Part shown: positions 17,375 to 25,043 of the stretch, in pieces
Layout of the letters: each line of letters opens with the position of its first letter
How positions within the stretch are numbered: the first letter of the stretch is position 1
Source of the DNA: Bremerella alba
Lineage (GTDB): Bacteria > Planctomycetota > Planctomycetia > Pirellulales > Pirellulaceae
Direction of reading: 5' to 3'
Length of the DNA: 64,000 nucleotides
Assembly (NCBI RefSeq): GCF_013618625.1
Contig: NZ_JABRWO010000005.1
Span: 162,322 to 226,321 of the forward strand
The notes under the pieces: generated by a model
The model's input: the letters and a program-made list of their open reading frames with translations, nothing else
What the model was told of the DNA's origin: nothing
Databases searched by the model: none
Made by a program: the position numbers and the translations under genes

Positions 17375-17986
17375 ATGCCCACTATCTCAACCCCCAGCCG
17401 CCCCCGCTTTGGCTTCTCGCTGATGGAAGCTGTCGTCGCGATGTCTATCGTGGCGTTCGCCAGTAGTGTGCTGCTGCTTGGGGTCGAAGCGACCTTAGAG
17501 TCGGTTGAAGAGCAGGAAGAGACCACCATTGCCGATGGCATAGCGCGGCAAATGCTCGACGAGATTCAAGGCCACAATTGGGTTGATTCTGTTGTACGAG
17601 ATCACCCTTATCAGACAACGCTCGCGCCTTCACCAGACGAATTGCTCGGGCCGGGCAGGTCGCAGTTCGACGACACCGACGACTACAACGATTACAGCGC
17701 AACACCCCCGGTGCATATCGGCGGCGAGGCACTCTCAGCGACCGATTCAACGGGAGATACATTACCGGAAGCATTCCGCCCTCGTAGCGGCTTCTTGGAC
17801 AATTGGCGGATATCGGTTGAGGTCGCTTATCTAAGCGAAAATGACCACTCGGTTCAGGTGGCCGACCACGCTCCCACAAATTATCGCGTCCTGATTTGCC
17901 GCGTCTATCGACGTAATCGAGACAACTCTTGGCGAGAAGTCGTCGAACGAGAACGAGTCATTTCATACATTCCTGCTCATGGTTAA
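17375..17986 (+). CDS. Minor pseudopilin with prepilin leader (first gene of the pilus operon)
   Basis: This 203-residue protein has a type III signal: a basic leader, then G/FSLMEAVVAMSIVAFASSVLLLG, in which processing by prepilin peptidase is expected before the Phe, with Glu at +5. The first 25 mature residues form the single hydrophobic pilin helix. The remainder is an Asp-rich globular domain (DDTDDYNDYS). ATG 17375 gives the short leader; a TTG at 17345 adds nothing typical. The end overlaps the next pseudopilin gene by eight bases. It is likely a GspI/PilV-type minor subunit at the pseudopilus tip. Confidence 0.82.
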   Translation: MPTISTPSRPRFGFSLMEAVVAMSIVAFASSVLLLGVEATLESVEEQEETTIADGIARQMLDEIQGHNWVDSVVRDHPYQTTLAPSPDELLGPGRSQFDDTDDYNDYSATPPVHIGGEALSATDSTGDTLPEAFRPRSGFLDNWRISVEVAYLSENDHSVQVADHAPTNYRVLICRVYRRNRDNSWREVVERERVISYIPAHG

Positions 17987-18770
17987 CCGTATCAAAAATT
18001 CGAAACGAGGCCTTTCATTAGCCGAACTCCTGGTTGCCAGCGCGGTGATGGGTATCATCTGCCTGTCCTTCGGCACGCTCGCCATGTCCGTGCAGATGGC
18101 CAACGAGTATTCGCAGGAAAAGAACCTCATCGGACAACACGCGAGGGTTATCTTGCAGCGGGTCGAGCGTACGATGCAAGTAGCCCACGCCACCGAAGCT
18201 TTCCCGGGTATCTTGCCGATCACCTATTACTACTCAAGCTACGACTTTCCCCAGGCGATCGCCGTTTGGGAGCCTGATGGCACGCCGCTGGCAACTTACC
18301 CTCGGGTCGACGAGTTGGTCGTCTTTGCGGTCGATCCCGACAACGCCAATCGGTTCCTGGAAATTCGCAACGCGAGCGATACACGCACGGCGCCTGGTCT
18401 TAGCGACGAAGCCTCTTGGCGCACACTCGTTGCGGACCTGATCGATAGTTCCGACAGCGACATTATCGAAATTAGCGAATTGGTCCGAGCCGGAAAAGCT
18501 GGTTCGAATTATTACAGTACGCTTCGATTTCAAACCCGCGTGGTCCCCAGCGACGCCGACATTGCCGCTGCCCGAGCTGGCTCAGTCGATTGGGAAGACT
18601 TGAACTGGGCGACCAGCATCTATTCATCCAAAGCAGGCATCCGCCAGGTATGGTGTCATTTCGAATGGCAATTGGTACCCAGCACTAGCATTGATGAGCA
18701 TAGTGGCCTTCGCGAACAATCGGTTCCGTTCTTCGGTTCCTCGGCCATCTACTATCAGGTGACGAAATAG
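17979..18770 (+). CDS. Minor pseudopilin (GspJ/PilW-type)
   Basis: The 263-residue product starts with MVNRIKNSKRG/LSLAELLVASAVMGIICLSFG, a prepilin cleavage site with Leu at +1 and Glu at +5 and a hydrophobic helix. The long extracytoplasmic part includes a soluble beta-rich domain (ITYYYSSYDFPQAIAVW). The size is larger than a major pilin and fits GspJ/PilW minor subunits. It overlaps the preceding gene by eight bases and ends two bases before the next, so coupled translation is likely. Confidence 0.82.
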   Translation: MVNRIKNSKRGLSLAELLVASAVMGIICLSFGTLAMSVQMANEYSQEKNLIGQHARVILQRVERTMQVAHATEAFPGILPITYYYSSYDFPQAIAVWEPDGTPLATYPRVDELVVFAVDPDNANRFLEIRNASDTRTAPGLSDEASWRTLVADLIDSSDSDIIEISELVRAGKAGSNYYSTLRFQTRVVPSDADIAAARAGSVDWEDLNWATSIYSSKAGIRQVWCHFEWQLVPSTSIDEHSGLREQSVPFFGSSAIYYQVTK

Positions 18771-18772
18771 CC

Positions 18773-20974
18773 ATGGACATTCATTCGAATCGCCACCGCC
18801 GCGAAGGCTTTGCCGTTGTGATTGTTCTGGCGTTATTGTCAGTGACGCTGGCATTGTCGTATTCGATGATGCGTGTGCAATCGACAACCAGTCAGATCCA
18901 ACAGAATATGAGCCGTCAAGCCGAAGCTCGACAAGCGGCCATTTCGGGCATTTCCGCCGGCGTGCGTGAAATGTACGAGAGCGACTGGGACGGTATCGAT
19001 TCAATACTGCAAATGGATCTGGGGTCCAATCGTTCTTATCAGGTAAGTTACCAGTCAGGTGACGCCTGGCTGGAATCCGACGATCCTTACTACTCGGAAA
19101 AGCCTTTTCGCGTGACGGTTGTCTCGACGGGATACGCGTTTGATTCGACCAACCCCACGGTGCGGTCTCAGTATAAGATTCGCGCTGTGGTGCAGCTTGT
19201 ACGGCGTAAGTTCCAGTCCAATCCCAGCAGCTATGCGGCCGCTGCGGGACATTCGATGTACAGCTTTGGGACCGGCACTAACACGCTTGAAGCGCCCAAC
19301 CAGGTTCATGGCAATACATTCATCAATGGCAAGCTCGATCTTTGCGAAGACTGGCAAAAGACCAATCGACCTTTCCACGGATTGATCGATGAAATCGTCA
19401 TTTACGACCGAGACATGGGCGGCTTTGAACTTTTGTTGATTGGACTCGTTGGCAATCTAACCAACTCGTCGCTGGCGAGTGCCCTCTCGACGACAGGTAT
19501 TCGGCATTGGTGGCGGTTCAACGAATCAGATTCCATGGCGACTATTGCGGCCGACTCGGCTGGTTCACGAAACGGAACTTACATGGGTGGTGTCTATCCC
19601 GGAATCGATGTCGGTGGTGGCAACAAAGCCGTTTACCTAGATGGCGTGTCCGGCCGCGTTGAATTGGGAAACATGTCGCTACCCAACCCCTACAACTTCA
19701 CGATCATGGCCTGGGTCATGCCGATGACGTTGACCGGCAATAACGAAGATGGGCGTATTTTTTCCAAAGCTACGCATACCGACTCCTATGCCCATCAATG
19801 GATGCTTAGCACGACAAGAAGTGGCGGAAATTCCTATCCGAGAGTTCGCCTGAAGACCTCTAGCAATTTCTACGAAAAGATCCCCAACAGTGGATCTTTG
19901 TCAACCAATTCGTGGACTTTGTTAACCCTGACGTTCAACTCTAGCAGCGACCAGATGAAGTTGTATGTCAATGGAAGTCTGAGAGATTCATGGACGGCGC
20001 ATGGTATTCCCCAATCTTCTACCGACATCTTGGCCTGGATTGGCGACAACCCTCCTGGTTCGGCCCGATCACGTTACTTGGAGGCCACCCGAAGCCTGGC
20101 CGATGCCGGCCTAGGCGACTATCGCCCGCTTGGTGGGGATGTCACGCTTTCCAGTGATCGCAATGATTTGAGCACCGCTCTCAGCGTTAGTCGCCAGTTG
20201 GGGTGCAACCTTAACCATCAGTCGACATCCGCCAATTCCATAAGCAGTTCCACCATTAGCGGATCGACCTACCGACTTTATCCTGGCGGCAAAGAGTACA
20301 CCATTCCCCAGGTCAGTTCGACGGTTCACTATCAGACGCTAGAACCAGATATCGACACCAACCCCTTGGGAATCTTTCGCTGTACCGGTACCGTCTCGAT
20401 AGCAAACCAAGCCACCATTCGCGGAACGTTGATTGCCCAGACCTCTGGTAGCGATATTCGCGTGAACGGAAACGAGGTTAATATCACCGGCGTCAACTTA
20501 CCGGCACTCGACGGCGATTCGACGCTCTATCAGTTGCCTGCTCTCGTTGCGGCGGATGACATCCAGGCCAGCTACGATGTCAACGCAACCATCCAAGGCG
20601 CGATTGCGGCACTCGGAGACCTTGAAATCGAAAACCTGTACGACGACTCAACCTTCGAGCTTACCGGCCAGGCATACGTAGACGAATTCAAACTGCATGC
20701 TCGGAGCGACTGGGCATCGGTGGCCGCCTATTCTTCGCATTTCCTAACCAATTTTACGAATAACATGGGACACGCTAACACGTCGGCCAACTTCGCTAGT
20801 TGGCTCAACGATACAAGCAGCGCGAAATTTGAGAATAACGTTAAAATCGATCTGCCTGAGACGCCTCCTACTTACCAATGGTTGGACCTGAGCCAACCGG
20901 TGTATCAAAAGGGAGACAGCGATACAGGCCTCGTTTGGGAACTCGTCCGTTGGAAGGACGACGGCGGCATTTGA
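18773..20974 (+). CDS. PilX-like pilus assembly protein with an inserted LamG-type domain
   Basis: The 733-residue protein opens with a basic leader and hydrophobic helix (REGFAVVIVLALLSVTLALSYSMM), as in PilX/GspK-type minor subunits, then an alpha-helical stretch with Gln/Ala repeats. Residues about 180-195 (NTFINGKLDLCEDW) and about 432-733 appear to be the host protein; the latter ends in a beta-rich region with right-handed-helix-like repeats. Between them lies a concanavalin-like LamG domain: residues about 243-430 hold HWWRFNES, VYLDGVSGRVELG, FTIMAWVMPM and KLYVNGSL. Unusually, the strand FHGLIDEIVIYDRD, normally the last of a LamG fold, comes first, at residues 201-214. The protein probably presents a carbohydrate-binding module on the pilus tip. 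Confidence 0.75.
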   Translation: MDIHSNRHRREGFAVVIVLALLSVTLALSYSMMRVQSTTSQIQQNMSRQAEARQAAISGISAGVREMYESDWDGIDSILQMDLGSNRSYQVSYQSGDAWLESDDPYYSEKPFRVTVVSTGYAFDSTNPTVRSQYKIRAVVQLVRRKFQSNPSSYAAAAGHSMYSFGTGTNTLEAPNQVHGNTFINGKLDLCEDWQKTNRPFHGLIDEIVIYDRDMGGFELLLIGLVGNLTNSSLASALSTTGIRHWWRFNESDSMATIAADSAGSRNGTYMGGVYPGIDVGGGNKAVYLDGVSGRVELGNMSLPNPYNFTIMAWVMPMTLTGNNEDGRIFSKATHTDSYAHQWMLSTTRSGGNSYPRVRLKTSSNFYEKIPNSGSLSTNSWTLLTLTFNSSSDQMKLYVNGSLRDSWTAHGIPQSSTDILAWIGDNPPGSARSRYLEATRSLADAGLGDYRPLGGDVTLSSDRNDLSTALSVSRQLGCNLNHQSTSANSISSSTISGSTYRLYPGGKEYTIPQVSSTVHYQTLEPDIDTNPLGIFRCTGTVSIANQATIRGTLIAQTSGSDIRVNGNEVNITGVNLPALDGDSTLYQLPALVAADDIQASYDVNATIQGAIAALGDLEIENLYDDSTFELTGQAYVDEFKLHARSDWASVAAYSSHFLTNFTNNMGHANTSANFASWLNDTSSAKFENNVKIDLPETPPTYQWLDLSQPVYQKGDSDTGLVWELVRWKDDGGI

Positions 20975-20993
20975 TCAATTTAGGAACTTGACC

Positions 20994-21236
20994 ATGAACG
21001 ACTCACAAAAACGCTGGCAACTACTGGTAATCGTTAACGTCATCTGCCTGGCAGGTGGATGGTGGTATTCGCAAGGTTACGCGGCTCCGCCGGAAACGAA
21101 GCAGCCGTTTGCAAATTCGGTGCAGCAGCGGGAAACCATGATTCGCCTTTTGCAGGAATCGAATCAACTGATCCGCGAACAAAACCAATTGCTCAAGTCG
21201 GGCAAATTGAAAGTCCAAGTCACGCAGTCCCGGTAA
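20994..21236 (+). CDS. Small membrane-anchored protein in the pilus operon, 80 aa
   Basis: This is a short protein with one hydrophobic helix (residues about 8-28, LLVIVNVICLAGGWWYS) that could act as signal anchor. A Gln-rich coiled coil follows (RETMIRLLQESNQLIREQN). AGGAA sits eight bases before ATG 20994. It lies 19 bases after the PilX-like gene and four bases before the next pseudopilin gene, so it belongs to the operon. No family is recognised. Its layout suggests a periplasmic helix protein tethered to the inner membrane. Confidence 0.6.
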   Translation: MNDSQKRWQLLVIVNVICLAGGWWYSQGYAAPPETKQPFANSVQQRETMIRLLQESNQLIREQNQLLKSGKLKVQVTQSR

Positions 21237-21240
21237 ATCC

Positions 21241-21870
21241 ATGCTCGGTAATACGCCCCATCGTTCGACCACAAGCTCGCGTCCCACTCGACCGCGTCGG
21301 GGGCTTTCGCTTGTCGAGATCTTGATCATGGTCGCCATCTTAGGGATCCTGGCCGCCACGGTCATTCCTCAGTTTGGTGCGACAGCGCCCGATCAAGTAC
21401 GTGGTGCAGCTCAGATCGTCGCAGCCGATATCGACTATGCGCGATCGCTTGCCATTTCCAATAATTCAACGTATCTGATCACGTATCAGAAAGTTCGAAA
21501 TGGATACGTACTGACACATTCTGGCTCGAACACCTCGCTCGATGACCTGCCTGACAATCCGTTTCGCAAACCTTCCGACGACTCGCAGTCGTTGATCGTT
21601 ATGCTTTCGGATTTCCCTCATGTCGGATCGGGCGCCAAGATCGCTGCAATCGTTACAGACGAACCAGCTCCTCAAGAGGTCACTTCGATTGAGTTCGACA
21701 CGCTCGGCCAGACCACGCGAAAGCAACCTACAATTATTTGGCTTTCCTCCCAGGCTGGGGCGGAGGATATCTTCTTACCAATCGAAATCAATCCGGTTAC
21801 CGGACTGGCAACCATTGGCGAGATCACCACTGCGGCCCCAATTATTTCCAGCGTAAACGCCTCGACCTGA
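21241..21870 (+). CDS. Pseudopilin (GspH/FimT-type)
   Basis: The 209-residue product has a basic leader and the prepilin motif RRG/LSLVEILIMVAILGILAATVIPQF, with Glu at +5 and the Pro kink typical of pilins and GspG/H. The following segment (VRGAAQIVAADIDYARSLAISNN) is the helical start of GspH/FimT-type subunits. The soluble domain is beta-rich. The gene is embedded in the operon, four bases after the small membrane protein gene and 65 bases before pilM. Confidence 0.85.
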   Translation: MLGNTPHRSTTSSRPTRPRRGLSLVEILIMVAILGILAATVIPQFGATAPDQVRGAAQIVAADIDYARSLAISNNSTYLITYQKVRNGYVLTHSGSNTSLDDLPDNPFRKPSDDSQSLIVMLSDFPHVGSGAKIAAIVTDEPAPQEVTSIEFDTLGQTTRKQPTIIWLSSQAGAEDIFLPIEINPVTGLATIGEITTAAPIISSVNAST

Positions 21871-21935
21871 TCTAACGCGTACCGAATCGAGTCGGCCGCG
21901 TCAGTAGCGAGGCTTCCGGCTTCCAAACGGCTACC

Positions 21936-23003
21936 ATGATTCGGCTTCCCTTAGCTCGTTCCAATCCAATCGGCATCGATATCGGTTCGAAATCGATCAA
22001 GATGGTCCAGTTTGCCAAGGGTTATGAGTCGATCCAAGAAGCGACCTCGATCGACCTTCCCGAGGGCATCTCTCCCGAGAAGGACTTCGACGCGTACCTG
22101 GAATCGTTGAGTCAAACACTGCAGCGTGCTCGAGTGGGCCGCAATTTCCGCGGTCACGACGCGATCATCTGCATCCACCAGCGTGATTTGTTCCTTCACA
22201 ATATTCGTGTAGGCAAGAACGATTCGAAAGCGCTATCGAACCTCGTTCATCAGGAAGCGGCAGACCGCATTCCCTATTCTATGCTCGACGCGGAAATTCG
22301 CTTTGTCGAGTCCGAAGACATTCGTCAGGGCGAGCAGATCCTGCGTGAAGTGATCATCATGGCCTGCTTCCGCCCCCGACTCGAAGCTTTGCTGGAAACC
22401 TGCGAAAAAAGCGGCTTCCGTCCGGTTTCCGTCGATGTCGAACCGATGGCCATCCTGCGATCGTTCACCACTCAGTATCGACGCGAAGCGGACCAAGACG
22501 ATCGCGTCATCTATGTTCACGTCGGCTATACCAACACATTGGTAATCATCGCCCAAGGCATGCAAGCCTTGTTCGTAAAATACATTGATGTCGGCGGACG
22601 GCACTTCGACGAGGCCGTCGCTCGGCAACTCGATATGAGCTTGTCCGATGCTATCAACCTGCGGAAACACAACTCGGATCGTCGCCGGATGCAGCAGACG
22701 CCTGAGGTCGAGCGGAGTGTCATCAACGGCATGCGTGATGAACTCGAGCGATTGCAAAACGAACTCGCCATGTGCATTCGTTACCATAGCGTGACCTTTC
22801 GCGGCAAACCCCTGGTACGCATGGTCCTCTCAGGCGGGGAGGCCACCGAATCGCTCCGAACCGAATTACAGCGAGTCGCCGGCATTGAAACTGAACTAGG
22901 CGATCCACTACGAATTTACGAATCAACACAGAACTTCGGACGACGCTCTCAATGGGATGTCGCCGCTGGGCTGGCTGCCCGGCAGTTGGGAGGATCGAAA
23001 TGA
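21936..23003 (+). CDS. pilM: PilM, actin-like pilus assembly ATPase
   Basis: The 355-residue cytoplasmic protein has the FtsA/actin-type fold: a phosphate-1 motif (IGIDIGSKSIKMVQF), a second nucleotide motif (RVIYVHVGYTNTLVII) and an adenosine motif (VRMVLSGGEAT). PilM binds the cytoplasmic tail of PilN and links the pilus alignment complex to the cytoplasm. The stop overlaps the pilN start (ATGA at 23000), which is the standard pilMNOP order. The nucleotide-binding Asp and Gly residues look intact. Confidence 0.92.
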   Translation: MIRLPLARSNPIGIDIGSKSIKMVQFAKGYESIQEATSIDLPEGISPEKDFDAYLESLSQTLQRARVGRNFRGHDAIICIHQRDLFLHNIRVGKNDSKALSNLVHQEAADRIPYSMLDAEIRFVESEDIRQGEQILREVIIMACFRPRLEALLETCEKSGFRPVSVDVEPMAILRSFTTQYRREADQDDRVIYVHVGYTNTLVIIAQGMQALFVKYIDVGGRHFDEAVARQLDMSLSDAINLRKHNSDRRRMQQTPEVERSVINGMRDELERLQNELAMCIRYHSVTFRGKPLVRMVLSGGEATESLRTELQRVAGIETELGDPLRIYESTQNFGRRSQWDVAAGLAARQLGGSK

Positions 23004-23731
23004 CTTCCGACGAAATTGAATTCTTGCCAAAGAAGTATCGCGAAAAACAGAAGAGCCACAACTTTCAGGTCTCGCGTCTGCTGTTGATCGTCGTCATTGT
23101 CGCGGGGATGTCCTCGGTACTTTTGTACCAACTGGCTTCGCTGCATTCGGTGAAACGACAGGTTGCGGCGTTAGATGACCAGCACGAAAAAGTTGTGCAG
23201 CTAATGCAAGAGGTCGATCAACGACGGGGTGAAGTTGTCGTCAAACGGCATCATGCCAAGCTGCTTACCTTCCTCGACCACCCTTTCCCGAAGTCGCAGA
23301 TCATCGCGGCGATTGCTAATCCGTTGCCTACCGAGATAGCGATCACGCGGGTGCAAGTCACTGTCGAACAGGTAGCCAGTACCAACGCGAAACCTCCCTC
23401 GGAAAAGGGCAAAAAGGCACCCCAAGGTCATCCGATGGAGTTGGACCTCAAGCAGTTAATCGACGAAGTGAAAGCGCATCGCTGCACGGTTGAAGTGGAA
23501 GGGACCACCGACGACACCTCATGCTTATACACCTTTCTCGCTTCACTTCATCAAGCCGAGATTATTGAATCGGCGAAGATCGAGTCGATTGATCCCCACC
23601 AAAAAACCGACGGCAGCGAGTTCTCGAATTTCACCGCTCATGTCAAAGTCAAGCGTGGCTACCTGACACACTTCGAAGCATTAATGGGACGAACGATCGA
23701 GACCGCACCCGTCCAGGAGGGCATTCGATGA
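23000..23731 (+). CDS. pilN: PilN-like alignment-complex protein
   Basis: The 243-residue protein begins with a short cytoplasmic tail (MTSDEIEFLPKKYREKQ) containing the (I/F)xxLPxxY-like PilM-binding motif, here FLPKKY. A membrane helix at residues about 23-45 (LLLIVVIVAGMSSVLLYQLA), a coiled coil and a periplasmic ferredoxin-like domain follow. It is a bitopic inner-membrane protein of the PilMNO complex. ATG 23000 overlaps the pilM stop, and the end overlaps pilO by four bases. Confidence 0.87.
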   Translation: MTSDEIEFLPKKYREKQKSHNFQVSRLLLIVVIVAGMSSVLLYQLASLHSVKRQVAALDDQHEKVVQLMQEVDQRRGEVVVKRHHAKLLTFLDHPFPKSQIIAAIANPLPTEIAITRVQVTVEQVASTNAKPPSEKGKKAPQGHPMELDLKQLIDEVKAHRCTVEVEGTTDDTSCLYTFLASLHQAEIIESAKIESIDPHQKTDGSEFSNFTAHVKVKRGYLTHFEALMGRTIETAPVQEGIR

Positions 23732-24276
23732 AGTTCCAGTTATCTAAGAACTCGACACCGATTCTGCTGGCAGGGCTAGGCTTGCTCGTGGCGTTTGCCA
23801 TGTTGGTCTACCTGCCGCTTAGCCGGAGCATTGCCGCAGCCCATGATTCCCTCGAGCTCAAGCAGTCTCTCGTCGATCAGGAAGACTCGCTGCTAGCACA
23901 GCTCGAGCGTCACGACCAAGAGCTGGGCGACGTCAACGCCTACACCCAAGCTTGGGAAGAAGTACCCAATGCAAACTTTTATCTCAGCCAGATGCTGGGC
24001 GAAATTTCGCAGCATGCGAAACAAGCTGGCACCGATGCACTTCGCTTGGAACCAGGCCAATCGACCGACATGCAAGCAGTGCAGCGGATCCCGGTACGCC
24101 TGGGATGCACGGGGACTTTTCAAGAGATTCACGAGCTGATCGGCCGGATCGAGCAGCTCCCTTATAAGATCTGGCTCCGCCGAGTTGAGCTAGCACCCAG
24201 GAACGAACAACTGCGCGACCTTGCCTGTGAGATGGAATTTGAGGCTTTTATCGTCTCGGTAAAGAATTCGCATTAG
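23728..24276 (+). CDS. pilO: PilO-like alignment-complex protein
   Basis: This 182-residue bitopic protein has one transmembrane helix near the N-terminus (STPILLAGLGLLVAFAMLVYL), a coiled coil (about 35-75) and a periplasmic ferredoxin-like domain (RIPVRLGCTGTFQEIHELIGR, about 118-175). The strand-helix pattern RLGCTGTFQEIHELIGRIEQ is typical of PilO. It forms heterodimers with PilN. The start ATGA overlaps the pilN stop. A 61-base gap precedes the next gene. Confidence 0.86.
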   Translation: MKFQLSKNSTPILLAGLGLLVAFAMLVYLPLSRSIAAAHDSLELKQSLVDQEDSLLAQLERHDQELGDVNAYTQAWEEVPNANFYLSQMLGEISQHAKQAGTDALRLEPGQSTDMQAVQRIPVRLGCTGTFQEIHELIGRIEQLPYKIWLRRVELAPRNEQLRDLACEMEFEAFIVSVKNSH

Positions 24277-24337
24277 GAAGACTATTCCGTATTCCGATAA
24301 GACGAAAGAAGAGATGCGCTAGTGTCTCATCCCAACC

Positions 24338-25018
24338 GTGAACATACAAAAAACAACCAATCAACTGACGAAAGAAATCAAACGGAATCCGGCTAAGGCA
24401 GCGATTCTGGGTGGTTTACTTTTGGTCGCCATCTGGTTCTGGTACCCCCTCGTGCAGAAATGGTTTGGGGGCAAGTCCCGTCCTGTGGCGAGCCAATCGG
24501 CGGAACACGACTTGGTAATACCTCAGGCCACACAGCTTCCCACCCCGGAAGTGCCTGCGATCGCCGAGAGTGTCCCAGCCGTCATAAAGGATTGGCGGTC
24601 GATCGCCCAGCAGATTAGCGACGACCCTTGGATGAATAAGGGAACCTTACGTCAAAGCGACTTTGATCCGTTTTACCCGGAACAACCACCAGAAACAGTC
24701 CTGACGGCAACCAATACTACGTCCGATTCGACTCCTAGCCTTGACGTTCCGCCGGAAACCGCAGGCCTGGTGGTCAGTTCCGTGATCGTTGGGGGCCGAG
24801 TCACCATTGCCCGAGTTAATAATCAAAACTATCGTGTCGGCGACACCATTCGCGTCAGCGATGCCAATATCCGATACACGCTCGTCGAAGTGCATTCATG
24901 GGGCGTCTTGCTGAAAGGAACTCAGCGAGTCCACGAACTGCCTATCGACGACCCCCCGTTGAAGCCCAATCAAAGGTTGGTCCTCCGCAACGGACACTTG
25001 ATTTCCCCCGAGAACTGA
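24338..25018 (+). CDS. PilP/GspC-like periplasmic linker protein
   Basis: The 226-residue protein starts at GTG 24338 and has one membrane helix (residues about 22-40, AILGGLLLVAIWFWYP). A low-complexity Pro/Gln-rich linker is followed by a C-terminal beta domain (about 145-220; VVSSVIVGGRVTIARVNNQN) similar in outline to the HR domain of GspC or PilP, which contacts the secretin N0 domain. Its position between pilO and the secretin matches pilP. The sequence is divergent, so the assignment rests mainly on gene order and layout. Confidence 0.65.
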   Translation: MNIQKTTNQLTKEIKRNPAKAAILGGLLLVAIWFWYPLVQKWFGGKSRPVASQSAEHDLVIPQATQLPTPEVPAIAESVPAVIKDWRSIAQQISDDPWMNKGTLRQSDFDPFYPEQPPETVLTATNTTSDSTPSLDVPPETAGLVVSSVIVGGRVTIARVNNQNYRVGDTIRVSDANIRYTLVEVHSWGVLLKGTQRVHELPIDDPPLKPNQRLVLRNGHLISPEN

Positions 25019-25043
25019 GATCCTCAATCGACATGGAAGTCGA

